Shown: piece by piece, positions 1 to 9,734 of the stretch
Layout: every line of letters starts with the position of its first letter
Position numbering within the stretch: position 1 is the first letter of the stretch
Assembly (NCBI RefSeq): GCF_014192575.1
Contig: NZ_JACHYC010000004.1
Coordinates: 186,001 to 250,000, forward strand
Length of the DNA stretch: 64,000 bases
Direction: 5' to 3'
Source: Variovorax sp. Sphag1AA
GTDB taxonomy: Bacteria; Pseudomonadota; Gammaproteobacteria; Burkholderiales; Burkholderiaceae_C
The notes under the pieces: model-generated
Told to the model about the DNA's origin: nothing
The model's database searches: none
Seen by the model: the letters and a program-made list of their open reading frames with translations, nothing else
Program-made: the position numbers and the translations under genes

Positions 1-278
1 TCATACACGTCGGCATAGGCCACGTCCGGCGGGCTGCCCGAATCGAGCGCCGAAACCGTCTTCGGGATCATGTCCTGCACCGGGTACTGAGACAGCTCGA
101 CCTTGACGCCCTTGTGCTTCTCTTCGAACTTCTTGATGGCGGCGAAGAGCGCATCGTCTTCGGCCTTGTAGAAGCCCTTCACCCACCAGACGGTGAGTTT
201 CTCCTGTGCCGCCGCCTGCCCGGCGACCGTGAGGCCCATCGCCATCAATACCGGGACCATCAATGTCTTCAGTTTCAT
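1..278 (-). CDS. Sugar-type ABC transporter substrate-binding protein (partial)
   Basis: The first 92 codons are visible; the 3' part lies outside the window. The start is the ATG at 276-278. The protein opens with a Sec signal peptide (basic MKLK, hydrophobic core, AAAQ cleavage region near residue 25), followed by EKLTVWWVKGFYKAEDD, which is typical of family 1 extracellular solute-binding proteins for sugars or polyols. It should bind substrate in the periplasm and deliver it to a permease pair encoded beyond base 1. It is the last visible member of a minus-strand run with a FadR-type regulator and a 2-hydroxyacid dehydrogenase, so a sugar or sugar-acid ligand is plausible. The ligand cannot be read from this fragment. 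Confidence 0.8.
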   Translation of the reverse strand, partial: MKLKTLMVPVLMAMGLTVAGQAAAQEKLTVWWVKGFYKAEDDALFAAIKKFEEKHKGVKVELSQYPVQDMIPKTVSALDSGSPPDVAYADVY

Positions 279-353
279 ACAGCTGTCTCCTTTGTTGTGA
301 ACGGGATTGGCTCGGTGCACGAGCACTGGTTGGAAGAAACGGAGTCCGGCCGC

Positions 354-1100
354 TCAGGCAGCCTTAAGTCTCGGTGGCGGGCGACCGAGACGCGGCAGGC
401 GGCGGCGCGAGCCGAGGACTTCCTCGATGTCCTCGCGCGCGCCATCGATCAGCTTGATGATGGCCCGCTCCGCTTTCGCGGGGTTGTGCGCGATCACCGC
501 GTCGAGCACCGCGCGGTGCATCGGCAGCGACATCGCCGGGCCGTCCTTCTTGATGGTGGAAATCTCGAAGCTGGTACGCAGCAGCGCATGCAGCGCCTTG
601 CTCATTTGCGCGAGCATGCGGTTCTGCGCAGCACGCAACAGGCCGTGATGGAAGCGCAGGTCGAAGGTGACGTAGTCGCCGCCGAACTCGACGGCATGCT
701 TCATACCGGCGAAGGCCGCCTCGATCTCCTCGATGTCTTCGGCCGTCGCGCGCTCCGCGGCCAGCCGCACCGCTGCAGGCTCCACGGCACGGCGCAAGTC
801 CTGCAAGTCGCGAAGGAATTCGGGCGTGAGACCCGCGCGCGCCTGCCAGGTGATGACGTCGGGGTCGAACCAGTTCCACTGATCGTCCGGCAGGACACGT
901 GTGCCGACCTTCGGGCCGGTCACGATGAGTCCCTTGGCGACGAGCGATTTCACCGCTTCGCGCACCACAGTGCGGCTCACGCCGAATTCTTCACACAGCA
1001 GCGGCTCGGATGGCATCGGCGCACCGATCGCGTAGCGGCGCGAAACGATCGCCTCACCCAGCAGATCCAGCGTACGGCGGCCGTGGGTGCTCTTGCTCAT
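354..1100 (-). CDS. FadR-subfamily GntR transcriptional regulator
   Basis: This 248-aa protein has a GntR winged helix at residues 10-75 (PSEPLLCEEFGVSRTVVREAVKSL is the recognition region) and a helical FCD ligand domain in the C-terminal two thirds. The family usually represses catabolic genes and releases DNA on binding a sugar acid or carboxylate. A GAAGGG Shine-Dalgarno lies 7-8 nt before the ATG at 1100. The 2-hydroxyacid dehydrogenase gene ends 10 nt upstream and the sugar-binding protein gene follows 75 nt downstream, so it probably controls this local cluster. The sequence resembles DgoR-like regulators, but the dgoK/dgoA genes lie 11 kb away on the other strand, so I assign no symbol. 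An inverted repeat at 2122-2136 is a candidate operator. Confidence 0.85.
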   Translation of the reverse strand: MSKSTHGRRTLDLLGEAIVSRRYAIGAPMPSEPLLCEEFGVSRTVVREAVKSLVAKGLIVTGPKVGTRVLPDDQWNWFDPDVITWQARAGLTPEFLRDLQDLRRAVEPAAVRLAAERATAEDIEEIEAAFAGMKHAVEFGGDYVTFDLRFHHGLLRAAQNRMLAQMSKALHALLRTSFEISTIKKDGPAMSLPMHRAVLDAVIAHNPAKAERAIIKLIDGAREDIEEVLGSRRRLPRLGRPPPRLKAA

Positions 1101-1110
1101 GCGGGGCCCT

Positions 1111-2079
1111 TCAGGCGTCGACAGGCGTCAGCAGCGGCGCACCGGTGAAATGCGCATGCAGGTTGTCGAACGTGAGCTGGCCCATGGCTTCGCGCGTTTG
1201 CTTGGTGCCACTGCCGATGTGCGGCGTGAGCACCACGTTGGGCGTCTCGCGCAGCGCCTCGGGCACGTGAGGCTCGTTCGCGAACACGTCGAGACCCGCA
1301 CCGGCGATGACGCCATCGCGCAGCGCGTCGATCAGTGCTGGCTCATCGACCACGCTGCCGCGCGCCACGTTGATGAGGTAACCCTGTGGACCGAGTGCCT
1401 TGAGCACGCGTGCGTCGATCATTCCCCGCGTGGCAGCCCCGCCCGGCGTGATGACGATGAGGAAATCCACTGCTGCAGCCAGCGAGACCGCGTCGGGATG
1501 GTAGGTGTAGCTGACACTCGCGCGTGGCGAACGCGCGGTGTAGGCAATGTCCATGTTGAAGGCGCTCGCGCGATGCGCGATGGCCTGCCCGATGCGCCCC
1601 ATGCCGACGATGCCGAGGCGGCTGCCCGTGACCTTGCGGCTCAACGCGATCGGCCCGTTCGGCCATTCGTTGCCGCGCACGAATCGATCGGCCTGCGGAA
1701 TGCGGCGCGCCACTGCGAGCATCAGTCCGATGGCGAGATCGGCCACGTCGTCGTTCAGCACTTCGGGCGTGTTGGTGACCGGCACGCCGCGCTCGTGCGC
1801 TGCGGCGACGTCGATGCCGTCGTAGCCGACACCGAACACGGAGATCACTTCAAGCGCTGGCAGTTGCGCGATCAGTTCGCGCGGAACCTTGGCTTCACCG
1901 TTCGCGACCACGCCGCGGATGCGCGGCGCCACTTCGGCGAAAGCCTTCGGGTCGTTGACGTGGATGCGGTCGTGAATGGTGTACTCGCGCCGCAGGGCCT
2001 CCATGAGGAAGGGCATCAACGGCGCAACAGCCAGCAGCTCGGGGCGAGCGGTCGCGTTCGAAGCACTGGTCCCTGTCAT
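1111..2079 (-). CDS. D-2-hydroxyacid dehydrogenase, NAD(P)-dependent
   Basis: This cytosolic oxidoreductase interconverts 2-keto acids and D-2-hydroxy acids. The 322-aa protein shows the dinucleotide loop GMGRIG, the catalytic-region motifs NVARGSVVDE (Arg), DVFANEP (Glu) and LTPHIGSGT (His), and the usual family length. I chose the ATG at 2077-2079 because AGGAGGGG sits 7 nt before it; an in-frame ATG 16 codons upstream at 2127 has no such site. The gene leads the short run dehydrogenase, FadR regulator, sugar-binding protein. GHRPR, hydroxypyruvate or 2-ketogluconate reductase activities are all possible. The link with sugar-acid metabolism is inferred from the neighbours. Confidence 0.88.
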   Translation of the reverse strand: MTGTSASNATARPELLAVAPLMPFLMEALRREYTIHDRIHVNDPKAFAEVAPRIRGVVANGEAKVPRELIAQLPALEVISVFGVGYDGIDVAAAHERGVPVTNTPEVLNDDVADLAIGLMLAVARRIPQADRFVRGNEWPNGPIALSRKVTGSRLGIVGMGRIGQAIAHRASAFNMDIAYTARSPRASVSYTYHPDAVSLAAAVDFLIVITPGGAATRGMIDARVLKALGPQGYLINVARGSVVDEPALIDALRDGVIAGAGLDVFANEPHVPEALRETPNVVLTPHIGSGTKQTREAMGQLTFDNLHAHFTGAPLLTPVDA

Positions 2080-2121
2080 GCGTTTGTCCCCTCCTGCAGG
2101 CCCGTCGGGCGATGTCGGCCG

Positions 2122-2136
2122 AATCATATGATGATT
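2122..2136 (-). promoter_or_regulatory. Inverted repeat overlapping a TATGAT -10 box
   Basis: AATCAT-ATG-ATGATT is a perfect 6+3+6 inverted repeat 43 nt upstream of the dehydrogenase start. Read on the minus strand it contains TATGAT, a good -10 hexamer, although no convincing -35 is visible. A repressor bound here would block transcription of the dehydrogenase-FadR-binding protein run. The FadR-type protein next door is the obvious candidate. Confidence 0.4.
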
Positions 2137-2190
2137 GACTTCGACACCCGGCAGGACAAACCCTGATGGTCAGGGATGCCGCTGAGAGGT

Positions 2191-3693
2191 TCAGCCGGAC
2201 GCTGTGGGCGATGACGCGCGCATGACAAACCGCCCCGCACGCGCACCTGTCGCGCGATCCGACGCCGTGTAGCTCAACGCGCCGTTGACCCAGACGCGCT
2301 CGATGCCTTCGCTGAACTGCCTCGGCTGCTCGAAGGTCGCACCGTCCTTCACGCGCAGCGGGTCGAACACCACCACGTCCGCCATATAGCTCGCCTTCAG
2401 CAGCCCGCGTTCACCGATGCGAAAACGCGCCGCCGACATGCCGGTCATCTTGTGAATCGCTTCTTCCAGGCGCAGCAGGCCCTTCTCGCGCCAGTAGCTC
2501 GCCAGCACGCGGGGGAACGCACCCCAGAGCCGCGGATGCGGGCGTTCGTCATGTGGAAGACCATCCGAGCCGATCATCGACAGCGGATGCGTGATCACGC
2601 GCTGGACATCGTCCTCGCGCATCTGGAAGTAACAGGCGTTGCCCGGCTTCAGTCGCACGGCGGCTTCCTGCTGCGAGACGCGCCACTCCGCCGCGATGTC
2701 GGCCAGATAGCGGCCGCCCATTTCCGGATGCGTCTCGCTGCCCGTGATGAGGACGTCGATGATCCCGTCGACGAGATCCTCGCGCAGCACGGTCGAGCCC
2801 GCGGTGTAGGGATACACGTCCATGCCGATCTCCTGGCCACGCGCCAGTTGCTCGATCAGCGGAAGGGTCTCGCGCGTGCGGCCCCAGTTGTCGGGGCCCG
2901 CGCATTTGTGGTGCGAGATGACGAGCGGCAAGCCCGACTGGCGAGCGGTCAGCGCCGCCTCTTGCAGCGCCGGAAGGATGCCCGCGAGTTCGTCGCGAAT
3001 ATGCGTGGCGTACACACCGCCATTGCGCGCAGCCACGCTCGCCACGGCCACGAGCTCGTCGAGGTCCGCGGCGTAGGCCTCCTTGTAGAAGACGCCCGAT
3101 GAAAGCCCGAGCGCACCTGCATCCATGGCCTCTTGCATGTCCGCAGCCATTGCGGCGCGCTCGCCCTCGTCGGCCGCGCGGTCGAGCGCAGCCACGTGGC
3201 GCATGCGCAAAGCCGTGTGTCCCAGCAGCGCAGCGACGTTGACACCCGGACGCGCCGCGTTCACCGCATCGGCATACGCACGCATCGTGGAGTGAAGAAA
3301 CTGCTCGCGCCCCAGCAGCGACAGCGGGGCCAGCGGAGCGTCGGTCACCACCGGCGCCAGCGAGATGCCGCAGTTGCCCACGATCACCGTGGTCACGCCC
3401 TGCGAGAGCTTGGGCAGCATGTCGGGCTTTTCGATCGCGGCCGCGTCATCGTGCGTGTGCACGTCGATGAAGCCGGGCGCGATGACCATGCCGGTGCAAT
3501 CGACTTCCTCCACGCCATTGGTGGCGCGCAGGTCCGCGAGCATTTGCGGCGGCGTCTGCCCCGGAAGCGCGACCGACGCGATGCGCTCGCCCACGAGCAG
3601 CACATCGCCTGTCCATCCGGGAACGCCGGCACCGTCGACGATCTGGCCACCCTTGAGCAGCGTGGCGGGTCGGTTGTCTTGCATCGTCGTCAT
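2191..3693 (-). CDS. N-acyl-D-amino-acid deacylase family amidohydrolase
   Basis: This 500-aa metal-dependent amidohydrolase belongs to the D-aminoacylase group, whose members hydrolyse N-acyl (usually N-acetyl) D-amino acids to carboxylate plus free amine in the cytosol. Visible metal-site motifs are DVHTHDD (H79, H81), GNCGIS (C108), THIRDE and ISHHKCAGPDNWG, with the late GSDGLPHDERPHPR segment carrying the catalytic Asp region. The start is the ATG at 3691-3693, overlapping the regulator's TGA by 4 nt (ATGA). Reading upstream to 4416 in the same frame only shadows the regulator. It is the last gene of the operon that carries a peptide-type importer and a PLP lyase. The acyl substrate could be an N-acetyl amino-sugar acid instead of an amino acid. 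Confidence 0.88.
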   Translation of the reverse strand: MTTMQDNRPATLLKGGQIVDGAGVPGWTGDVLLVGERIASVALPGQTPPQMLADLRATNGVEEVDCTGMVIAPGFIDVHTHDDAAAIEKPDMLPKLSQGVTTVIVGNCGISLAPVVTDAPLAPLSLLGREQFLHSTMRAYADAVNAARPGVNVAALLGHTALRMRHVAALDRAADEGERAAMAADMQEAMDAGALGLSSGVFYKEAYAADLDELVAVASVAARNGGVYATHIRDELAGILPALQEAALTARQSGLPLVISHHKCAGPDNWGRTRETLPLIEQLARGQEIGMDVYPYTAGSTVLREDLVDGIIDVLITGSETHPEMGGRYLADIAAEWRVSQQEAAVRLKPGNACYFQMREDDVQRVITHPLSMIGSDGLPHDERPHPRLWGAFPRVLASYWREKGLLRLEEAIHKMTGMSAARFRIGERGLLKASYMADVVVFDPLRVKDGATFEQPRQFSEGIERVWVNGALSYTASDRATGARAGRFVMRASSPTASG

Positions 3694-4592
3694 GTCTCTT
3701 CGTCGGTGGCCTCGGTGGCGCCGGAGTATTCGGCGCTGTCGAAGCCATGCTTGTGCAGCAACTGCTTGAACTGCTGGAGGCCATGCGTGACGGATGGCCC
3801 GAGCTTCTGCGCGAGACGCACCATCAGGATCTCGATGACCACCAGATGCGCAAGGTAGGCCTCGGTGCCGACGCGCATGACGGCATCCTGCGGCACCGAT
3901 ACGCCGATCACCAGGTCGGCGATCTCGGCCAGTTGCGTGTCGGGCTGCGTCAGCGCGATCACTGTCGCGCCTTGCGATCGCGCGAAGCGAGCCGCCTCCA
4001 GCGTGTAGGGCATGCGGCCCACGTGCGAGATCACGAAGGCGACGCCTTCTGGACCGAGCGTGCTGGCCGACACGAGCTGCTGGTGCGCATCGAAGATCGC
4101 GTTGGATGTGCATCCGAGGCGAAACAGACGGCTTTGCAGCTCGGCCGCCATGAAGGTCGAAGCAGCACCTACCGAGTAGCAATCGATACGTTTCGCCGCT
4201 GCGAGCCGCGTCGCAACCCGATCGAGCAGGTCGACGTCGATGCGCCGGCCGAGTTCGGTGAGCGAGGACACCGCCGCATGGATGATCTTGCTCGCAACAT
4301 CGCTTGCGCTGTCCTCTGCCAGCACACTGCGGTGCAGGTAAGAACCGGTCACAGCCAAGTCCTGCGCAAGTGCAAGCATGAACTCGCGCACCGAATCGAA
4401 GCCGAAGGCGCGGCAAGTCCGCACGATGGTGGGCATCGACACGCCGGCCTGCTGCGCAAGCTGCTCCACGGTCGCAGCCACCGCGGCGCGTGGATCGTCG
4501 AGCACGACCTGCACCACGCTTCGCTGCGCGGCAGGCAAGCCGCCCATGCTTTCGCGCAGGCGCTGGAGCAAGGAACTGTTCATCGCGGTCAT
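3690..4592 (-). CDS. RpiR/MurR-family transcriptional regulator (HTH plus SIS domain)
   Basis: This 300-aa protein has an N-terminal RpiR-type HTH (about residues 5-80, with VEQLAQQAGVSMPTIVRTCRAF as the recognition part) and a C-terminal SIS sugar-isomerase fold (about 125-260; CYSVGAASTF and VISHVGRMPYTLEAARFARSQG). RpiR proteins usually sense phosphorylated sugars; HexR of this family senses KDPG. Its ATG overlaps the upstream PLP-enzyme stop by one base (TGATG), and its own stop overlaps the deacylase start, so it is translated within the operon. Two HexR-like 15-mers occur only at the divergent operon promoter (11352-11366 and 11426-11440), which suggests autoregulation. An alternative in-frame ATG lies at 4583. 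Confidence 0.88.
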   Translation of the reverse strand: MTAMNSSLLQRLRESMGGLPAAQRSVVQVVLDDPRAAVAATVEQLAQQAGVSMPTIVRTCRAFGFDSVREFMLALAQDLAVTGSYLHRSVLAEDSASDVASKIIHAAVSSLTELGRRIDVDLLDRVATRLAAAKRIDCYSVGAASTFMAAELQSRLFRLGCTSNAIFDAHQQLVSASTLGPEGVAFVISHVGRMPYTLEAARFARSQGATVIALTQPDTQLAEIADLVIGVSVPQDAVMRVGTEAYLAHLVVIEILMVRLAQKLGPSVTHGLQQFKQLLHKHGFDSAEYSGATEATDEET

Positions 4593-5863
4593 CAGAAACG
4601 GGTGCTGATGGCGCCGGTCACCGCCAGGTCATCGTCCACCAGCGCGAGCCAGCGCCACTTGTCGAAGGTGGTACACGGGTGCGAGATGCCCAGCGCCACG
4701 CGATCGCCGACCTTGGGCACCGTGCCCGCAGGATCGAAGCGCAGGTAGGCATGCTGGTCGTTGAGCGCGCTGATCTTCCAGTCGGCCGACACGGCGGTCG
4801 CGGCGCGTGTGCCGCGGGCCGAATGCCGCACCGGGATCGGCATTTCGATGTCGTACGAGATATCTCGACGGCCGCAGGTGAGCAGCGCAAGGCCCGGCTC
4901 GGGCACGGATTGCACGATCGACCAGACTTCGAGTGCCGCCCTCAGCGAACTGTCCAACCCTTCGCGCTGCTCGACCTGCTTGAGGAAGCGGGCGTAGTTG
5001 CCGTTGTCATGCGTGATGTAGCAACCCGAGCGCAGCACGCCCTGCATGGGGCGCGACAAACCCTGTGCGCGAAGCAGCGGGATCACGAGGTCGAACACCG
5101 CCGAACCGCCAGCCGTCAGCATCGGCGGTTCTTCGCCGAAGAGCCGTTCCTCATCGCAGCGCCGGGCGACTTCGAGGACGCGCTCCACCAGTGCGGTGAC
5201 TTCGCGCGCGTCGTGCTCGCTGTCGCAGCGCGCGAGTCCGCCTTCGTAGCATTCGATGCCCCCAAGCCGAACGACGCGAGATTGCGAGATCGCCCGCGCG
5301 AGTTCGAGTGCCTCGCCCAGCGTGCGACAACCGGTGCGCTGGCCGGGGATGCCGATCTCCACCAGCACGTCGAACGTGCGATGGGACTGCCTGCGAGCCG
5401 CCCAATCTTCGATGAGCGAGAGTTGCGCGAGCGAATCGACGAGGAACCAGACGCGCAGATCGCTGTGCCCGGCGAGCAGCATGTCCAGCCCGTCGAGATC
5501 GGCATCACCGAGCACCTGGTTGGCGATGATGGCGCGGCGCGCGCCCGCTTCGACGCCCACCGCAAGCTGATAGATCGTGGCAAACGTCAGGCCCCAGGCG
5601 CCGCCGGCGAGCTGCTGTTCGAACAACTCGGGCGACATGGTGGTCTTGCCGTGCGGTGCGAGCAGGACGCCCTTGCGCTTCGCGTAGTCCTGCATCCAGG
5701 CGATGTTGTGCGCGAGCGCCGAACGATGGACGACGGCCAGCGGATAGGCCAGGTCATCGGCGAGCACGTTCCATCCCTTGCTGCCCAGGTCGGCGGCGCG
5801 GCACGGGGCGGCCTCCAGCGGATAGCTCTTGCTTCGGTGGTCGAGGATCAGCTCTTCGTTCAT
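4592..5863 (-). CDS. Fold-type III PLP enzyme, D-serine/D-glucosaminate dehydratase-like
   Basis: The 423-aa protein has an alanine-racemase-like PLP barrel (about residues 35-290), with the Schiff-base Lys in APHGKTT (K73), and a C-terminal D-serine-dehydratase-like domain with an H-x-C zinc motif (HPC, H395 and C397). Such enzymes eliminate water and ammonia from D-serine, D-threonine or D-glucosaminate to give a 2-keto acid. The ATG at 5861-5863 follows GAAGGA at a good distance; the frame open upstream to 6118 shadows the ABC ATPase gene. The gene lies 13 nt after that ATPase gene and touches the RpiR gene. With a deacylase in the operon and RidA, DgoK and DgoA opposite, an amino-sugar-acid substrate is attractive. 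Simple D-amino acids are the alternative. Confidence 0.85.
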   Translation of the reverse strand: MNEELILDHRSKSYPLEAAPCRAADLGSKGWNVLADDLAYPLAVVHRSALAHNIAWMQDYAKRKGVLLAPHGKTTMSPELFEQQLAGGAWGLTFATIYQLAVGVEAGARRAIIANQVLGDADLDGLDMLLAGHSDLRVWFLVDSLAQLSLIEDWAARRQSHRTFDVLVEIGIPGQRTGCRTLGEALELARAISQSRVVRLGGIECYEGGLARCDSEHDAREVTALVERVLEVARRCDEERLFGEEPPMLTAGGSAVFDLVIPLLRAQGLSRPMQGVLRSGCYITHDNGNYARFLKQVEQREGLDSSLRAALEVWSIVQSVPEPGLALLTCGRRDISYDIEMPIPVRHSARGTRAATAVSADWKISALNDQHAYLRFDPAGTVPKVGDRVALGISHPCTTFDKWRWLALVDDDLAVTGAISTRF

Positions 5864-5876
5864 GTCTTGTTCCTTC

Positions 5877-6862
5877 TCAGAGATCTTCGCGCCAGCATGC
5901 ATGCCAATGGCCTGACTGCACTTCGCGCAGTTGCATGTCGGCGCTCGCACAGCGTTCCTCGGCCATCGGACACCGCGTGCGAAAGACGCAGCCCGAGGGC
6001 GGGTTCGCCGGCCTCGGCAGATCGCCCTGCAGCAGCGGCACCACGCGACGCTGCGCCGGATCGGGAATCGGCGCCGCAGCCAGCAGCGCGCGCGTGTACG
6101 GGTGACGGGGGTTCGCATAGAGCGACTCGGTCGGCGCGATCTCCATCACGCGGCCCAGATACAGCACGACGACACGGTCACACAGGTATTCGACCACGTC
6201 CAGGTCGTGCGAAATGAAGAGCAGTGTCAGGCCGAGCTGTTCCTTCAGTTCGCCCAGCAGGTTGACGACCTGCGCCTGGATCGACACATCGAGCGCCGAC
6301 AGCGGCTCGTCCGCGACGATGAACTGCGGCTCCACCGCGAGCGCACGCGCGATGCCGATGCGCTGACGCTGGCCGCCCGAGAACTCGTGCGGATAGCGGT
6401 CGGCATGCTCGGGGCGCAAGCCCACCTGCTGCAGCAGTTGCTCGATGCGCGGTTTGCGTGCGCTGCCTTTCGCGAGGCCATGCGTGTCGAGCGCTTCGCC
6501 CAGCACGTCGCGAATCCGCATACGCGGGTTGAGGCTGGCGTACGGGTCCTGGAAGATGATCTGGATCTTCGAGCGCAACGGTCGGAACTGCGACTGCGAG
6601 AGGCCCGCCAGATCCCGCGGTGCCACATCCGATCCGTTGGGCTGATAGAGCATCTCGCCATCGGTTGGATCGACCAGACGCGTGAGCAGCCGGCCGATGG
6701 TGCTCTTGCCGGAGCCCGATTCGCCGACCAGCCCCAGCGTCTCGCCCTTGCGGATGCTGAAGCTCACGTCGTCCACCGCGCGCACGGGATGGTTGCCCTT
6801 GCCGAAGTACTTGCGCAGGTTGCGCACTTCGAGCAGGTTGTCACGGGCGAGAGTTGCCGTCG

Positions 6863-6866
<4 letters not shown>
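5877..6866 (-). CDS. Peptide-type ABC transporter ATP-binding protein (DppF/OppF-like)
   Basis: This 329-aa protein is the second ATPase of a family 5 importer. Walker A is GESGSGKST, the signature is FSGGQRQR, Walker B is [12 protein letters not shown] and the switch is SHDLDVV. The C-terminal oligopeptide/dipeptide extension carries GCVFRTRCP. The ATG at 6864-6866 overlaps the partner ATPase stop by 4 nt, showing translational coupling. It powers import through the two permeases at 7903-9716 and is followed 13 nt later by the PLP-enzyme gene. That arrangement ties the cargo to the catabolic enzymes and argues against housekeeping dipeptide uptake. Confidence 0.92.
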
Positions 6867-7902
<1,036 letters not shown>

Positions 7903-7906
<4 letters not shown>

Positions 7907-8769
7907 GCTGCTTTCCTCAGCTTGGGGTCGAGCATGTCGCGCACGCCGTCGCCCAGGATCTGCAGCGACAGCGCGGTCAGCACGATCGCAAGGCCGGGGC
8001 AGAAGATGGTCCAGAAGGCCTTGTCGGCATATTCGAGGCTGCCGGCAATCATGGTGCCCCAGGTCGGGATGTCCGGCGGAACACCGACACCGAGGAACGA
8101 GAGGCCAGCCTCGGCCAGGATCGCGTAGGCAAAGATGAAGGTCACCTGCACAAGGATGGGCGACATCAGATTCGGCAGGATGTGCTTGCGCAAGATGCGC
8201 GGCGTGCGCACACCAAGGGCGCGTGCCGCATCGACGAACAGCAGTTCACGCAGCACCAGCGTGGTGGCGCGCACCACCCGAGCAACACGCGGCGTGTAGA
8301 CGATCACCAGCGCCAGCATCACGTTCCACAGCGACACGCCGAGGATCGACACCAGCGCGATGCCCAGCAGGATGTCCGGGAAGGACATCATCGCGTCGAC
8401 CACGCGCATCAGCGGTGCGTCGAGGCGGCGGAAGAAGCCGGCGAGCATCCCGAGCAGCGTGCCGCAGAGCACGGCACCGGCAGCGGTAATGAAGCCGATC
8501 AGCAGCGAATAGCGCGCGCCGTGCACGATGCGCAGCATCACGTCGCGGCCGAGTTCGTCGGTGCCCGCCCAGTGTTCCATCGACGGCGCGTGCAGCCGCT
8601 GGCTGATCTCGATTGCGCCGGGGTCGGCGTCCGAAACCAGGGGAAGGATCAACGCCACACCGACCACCAGCAGCAGCACCAGCGCAGAGACCAGCACGAT
8701 CCGGCGCATGAACAGCCGGCGCGCCATCGGCAGCAGGCTGCCGACAAAAGAAGAGACGGCCGCTTTCAT
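7903..8769 (-). CDS. Peptide-type ABC transporter permease (DppC/OppC-like)
   Basis: This 288-aa inner-membrane protein begins with an amphipathic N-terminus and one membrane segment (about 24-46), then has the BPD_transp_1 core with about five more helices. The ATPase-contact loop reads [10 protein letters not shown], and GTDELGRDV is the characteristic early periplasmic motif of DppC/OppC. The ATG at 8769 overlaps the stop of the preceding permease by 4 nt. It forms the translocation pore with the DppB-like partner. Confidence 0.92.
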
Positions 8770-9716
8770 TTGGACTCCAGCCGGATGCGCGGATCGACCA
8801 GCGTGTAGATGAAGTCGATGCCGAGGTTGATGAACACGTAGATGGCCGCGATGACGAGCAGCGTGCCCTGGATCACCGGATAGTCGCGCCGCAGCACCGC
8901 GCGCACCACGAGGTTGCCGACGCCGGGCAGGTTGAACACCGTCTCGGTCACCACGGTGCCGCCGATCATCAGCGCGAGCGTGAGGCCGAGCACCGTGACG
9001 ATCGGCACCAGCGCATTGCGAAGCACGTGGTGGACCATGATCACGCGCTCTGGCAGGCCCTTGGCGCGTGCGGTGCGCACGTAATCCTCACCGAGGATGT
9101 CGAGCACCGAGGCGCGGGTGAAGCGGATGATCAGCGCCGAGTTGAGCAGCCCGAGCACCAGCGCGGGCAGCAGCAGGTGATGCAGTCGCTCATGCAGCGG
9201 CGAAGTCGGGTCGCCGTAGCCCGACGCCGGAAACCACCCCAGCTTGACCGCGAAGAACTGAATCAGGATCAGGCCGAGCCAGAAGCTCGGCACGCTCGCA
9301 CCGAGCATCGCGACGCTGCTGACGGCCTGATCGGCCGCGCTGCCGCGCCACACCGCCGCCGCCATGCCGGCCGGGATGCCGATGAGCGCCGCGATGAACA
9401 CGGCGAACAGCGCGAGGAACAGCGTCGGCTCGGCGCGCTCCATCAGCGCTTGCGCAACCGGGCGCTGCAGGAACAGCGACTGCCCCAGGTTGCCCTGCAG
9501 CAGTTCGCCCACCCACAGCACAAACTGCGTCGGCAGCGGCTTGTCGAGCCCGTATTGCACGCGGGCCTGGGCAATGTCGGCGGCAGTGGCCTGGTCGCCG
9601 AGCAGGAGCGCGACGGGGTCGCCGGACGCGAGGCGCGTCAGGGCGAAAACCAGCACCGCGACGATCGCGAGCACCGCCAGGGCCCCGGCCAGGCGGGTGA
9701 GCAGGAAGCGCAGCAT
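8766..9716 (-). CDS. Peptide-type ABC transporter permease (DppB/OppB-like)
   Basis: This 316-aa inner-membrane protein has an N-terminal TM helix (about 10-30) followed by the permease core. The cytosolic coupling motif is DYVRTARAKGLPERVIMVHH, standard for DppB/OppB, and TVVTETVFNLPGVGNLVVRA follows. It is the second gene of the operon, 18 nt after the binding-protein gene. It pairs with the DppC-like permease to form the channel. Confidence 0.92.
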   Translation of the reverse strand: MLRFLLTRLAGALAVLAIVAVLVFALTRLASGDPVALLLGDQATAADIAQARVQYGLDKPLPTQFVLWVGELLQGNLGQSLFLQRPVAQALMERAEPTLFLALFAVFIAALIGIPAGMAAAVWRGSAADQAVSSVAMLGASVPSFWLGLILIQFFAVKLGWFPASGYGDPTSPLHERLHHLLLPALVLGLLNSALIIRFTRASVLDILGEDYVRTARAKGLPERVIMVHHVLRNALVPIVTVLGLTLALMIGGTVVTETVFNLPGVGNLVVRAVLRRDYPVIQGTLLVIAAIYVFINLGIDFIYTLVDPRIRLESK

Positions 9717-9734
9717 GACGAGAGTCCGTGGCGT

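Noticed and set aside
3694..4416. N-terminal extension of the deacylase frame up to 4416
   Set aside because: It lies wholly over the RpiR regulator and has no deacylase-like sequence; the ATGA junction at 3690-3693 is a far better start.
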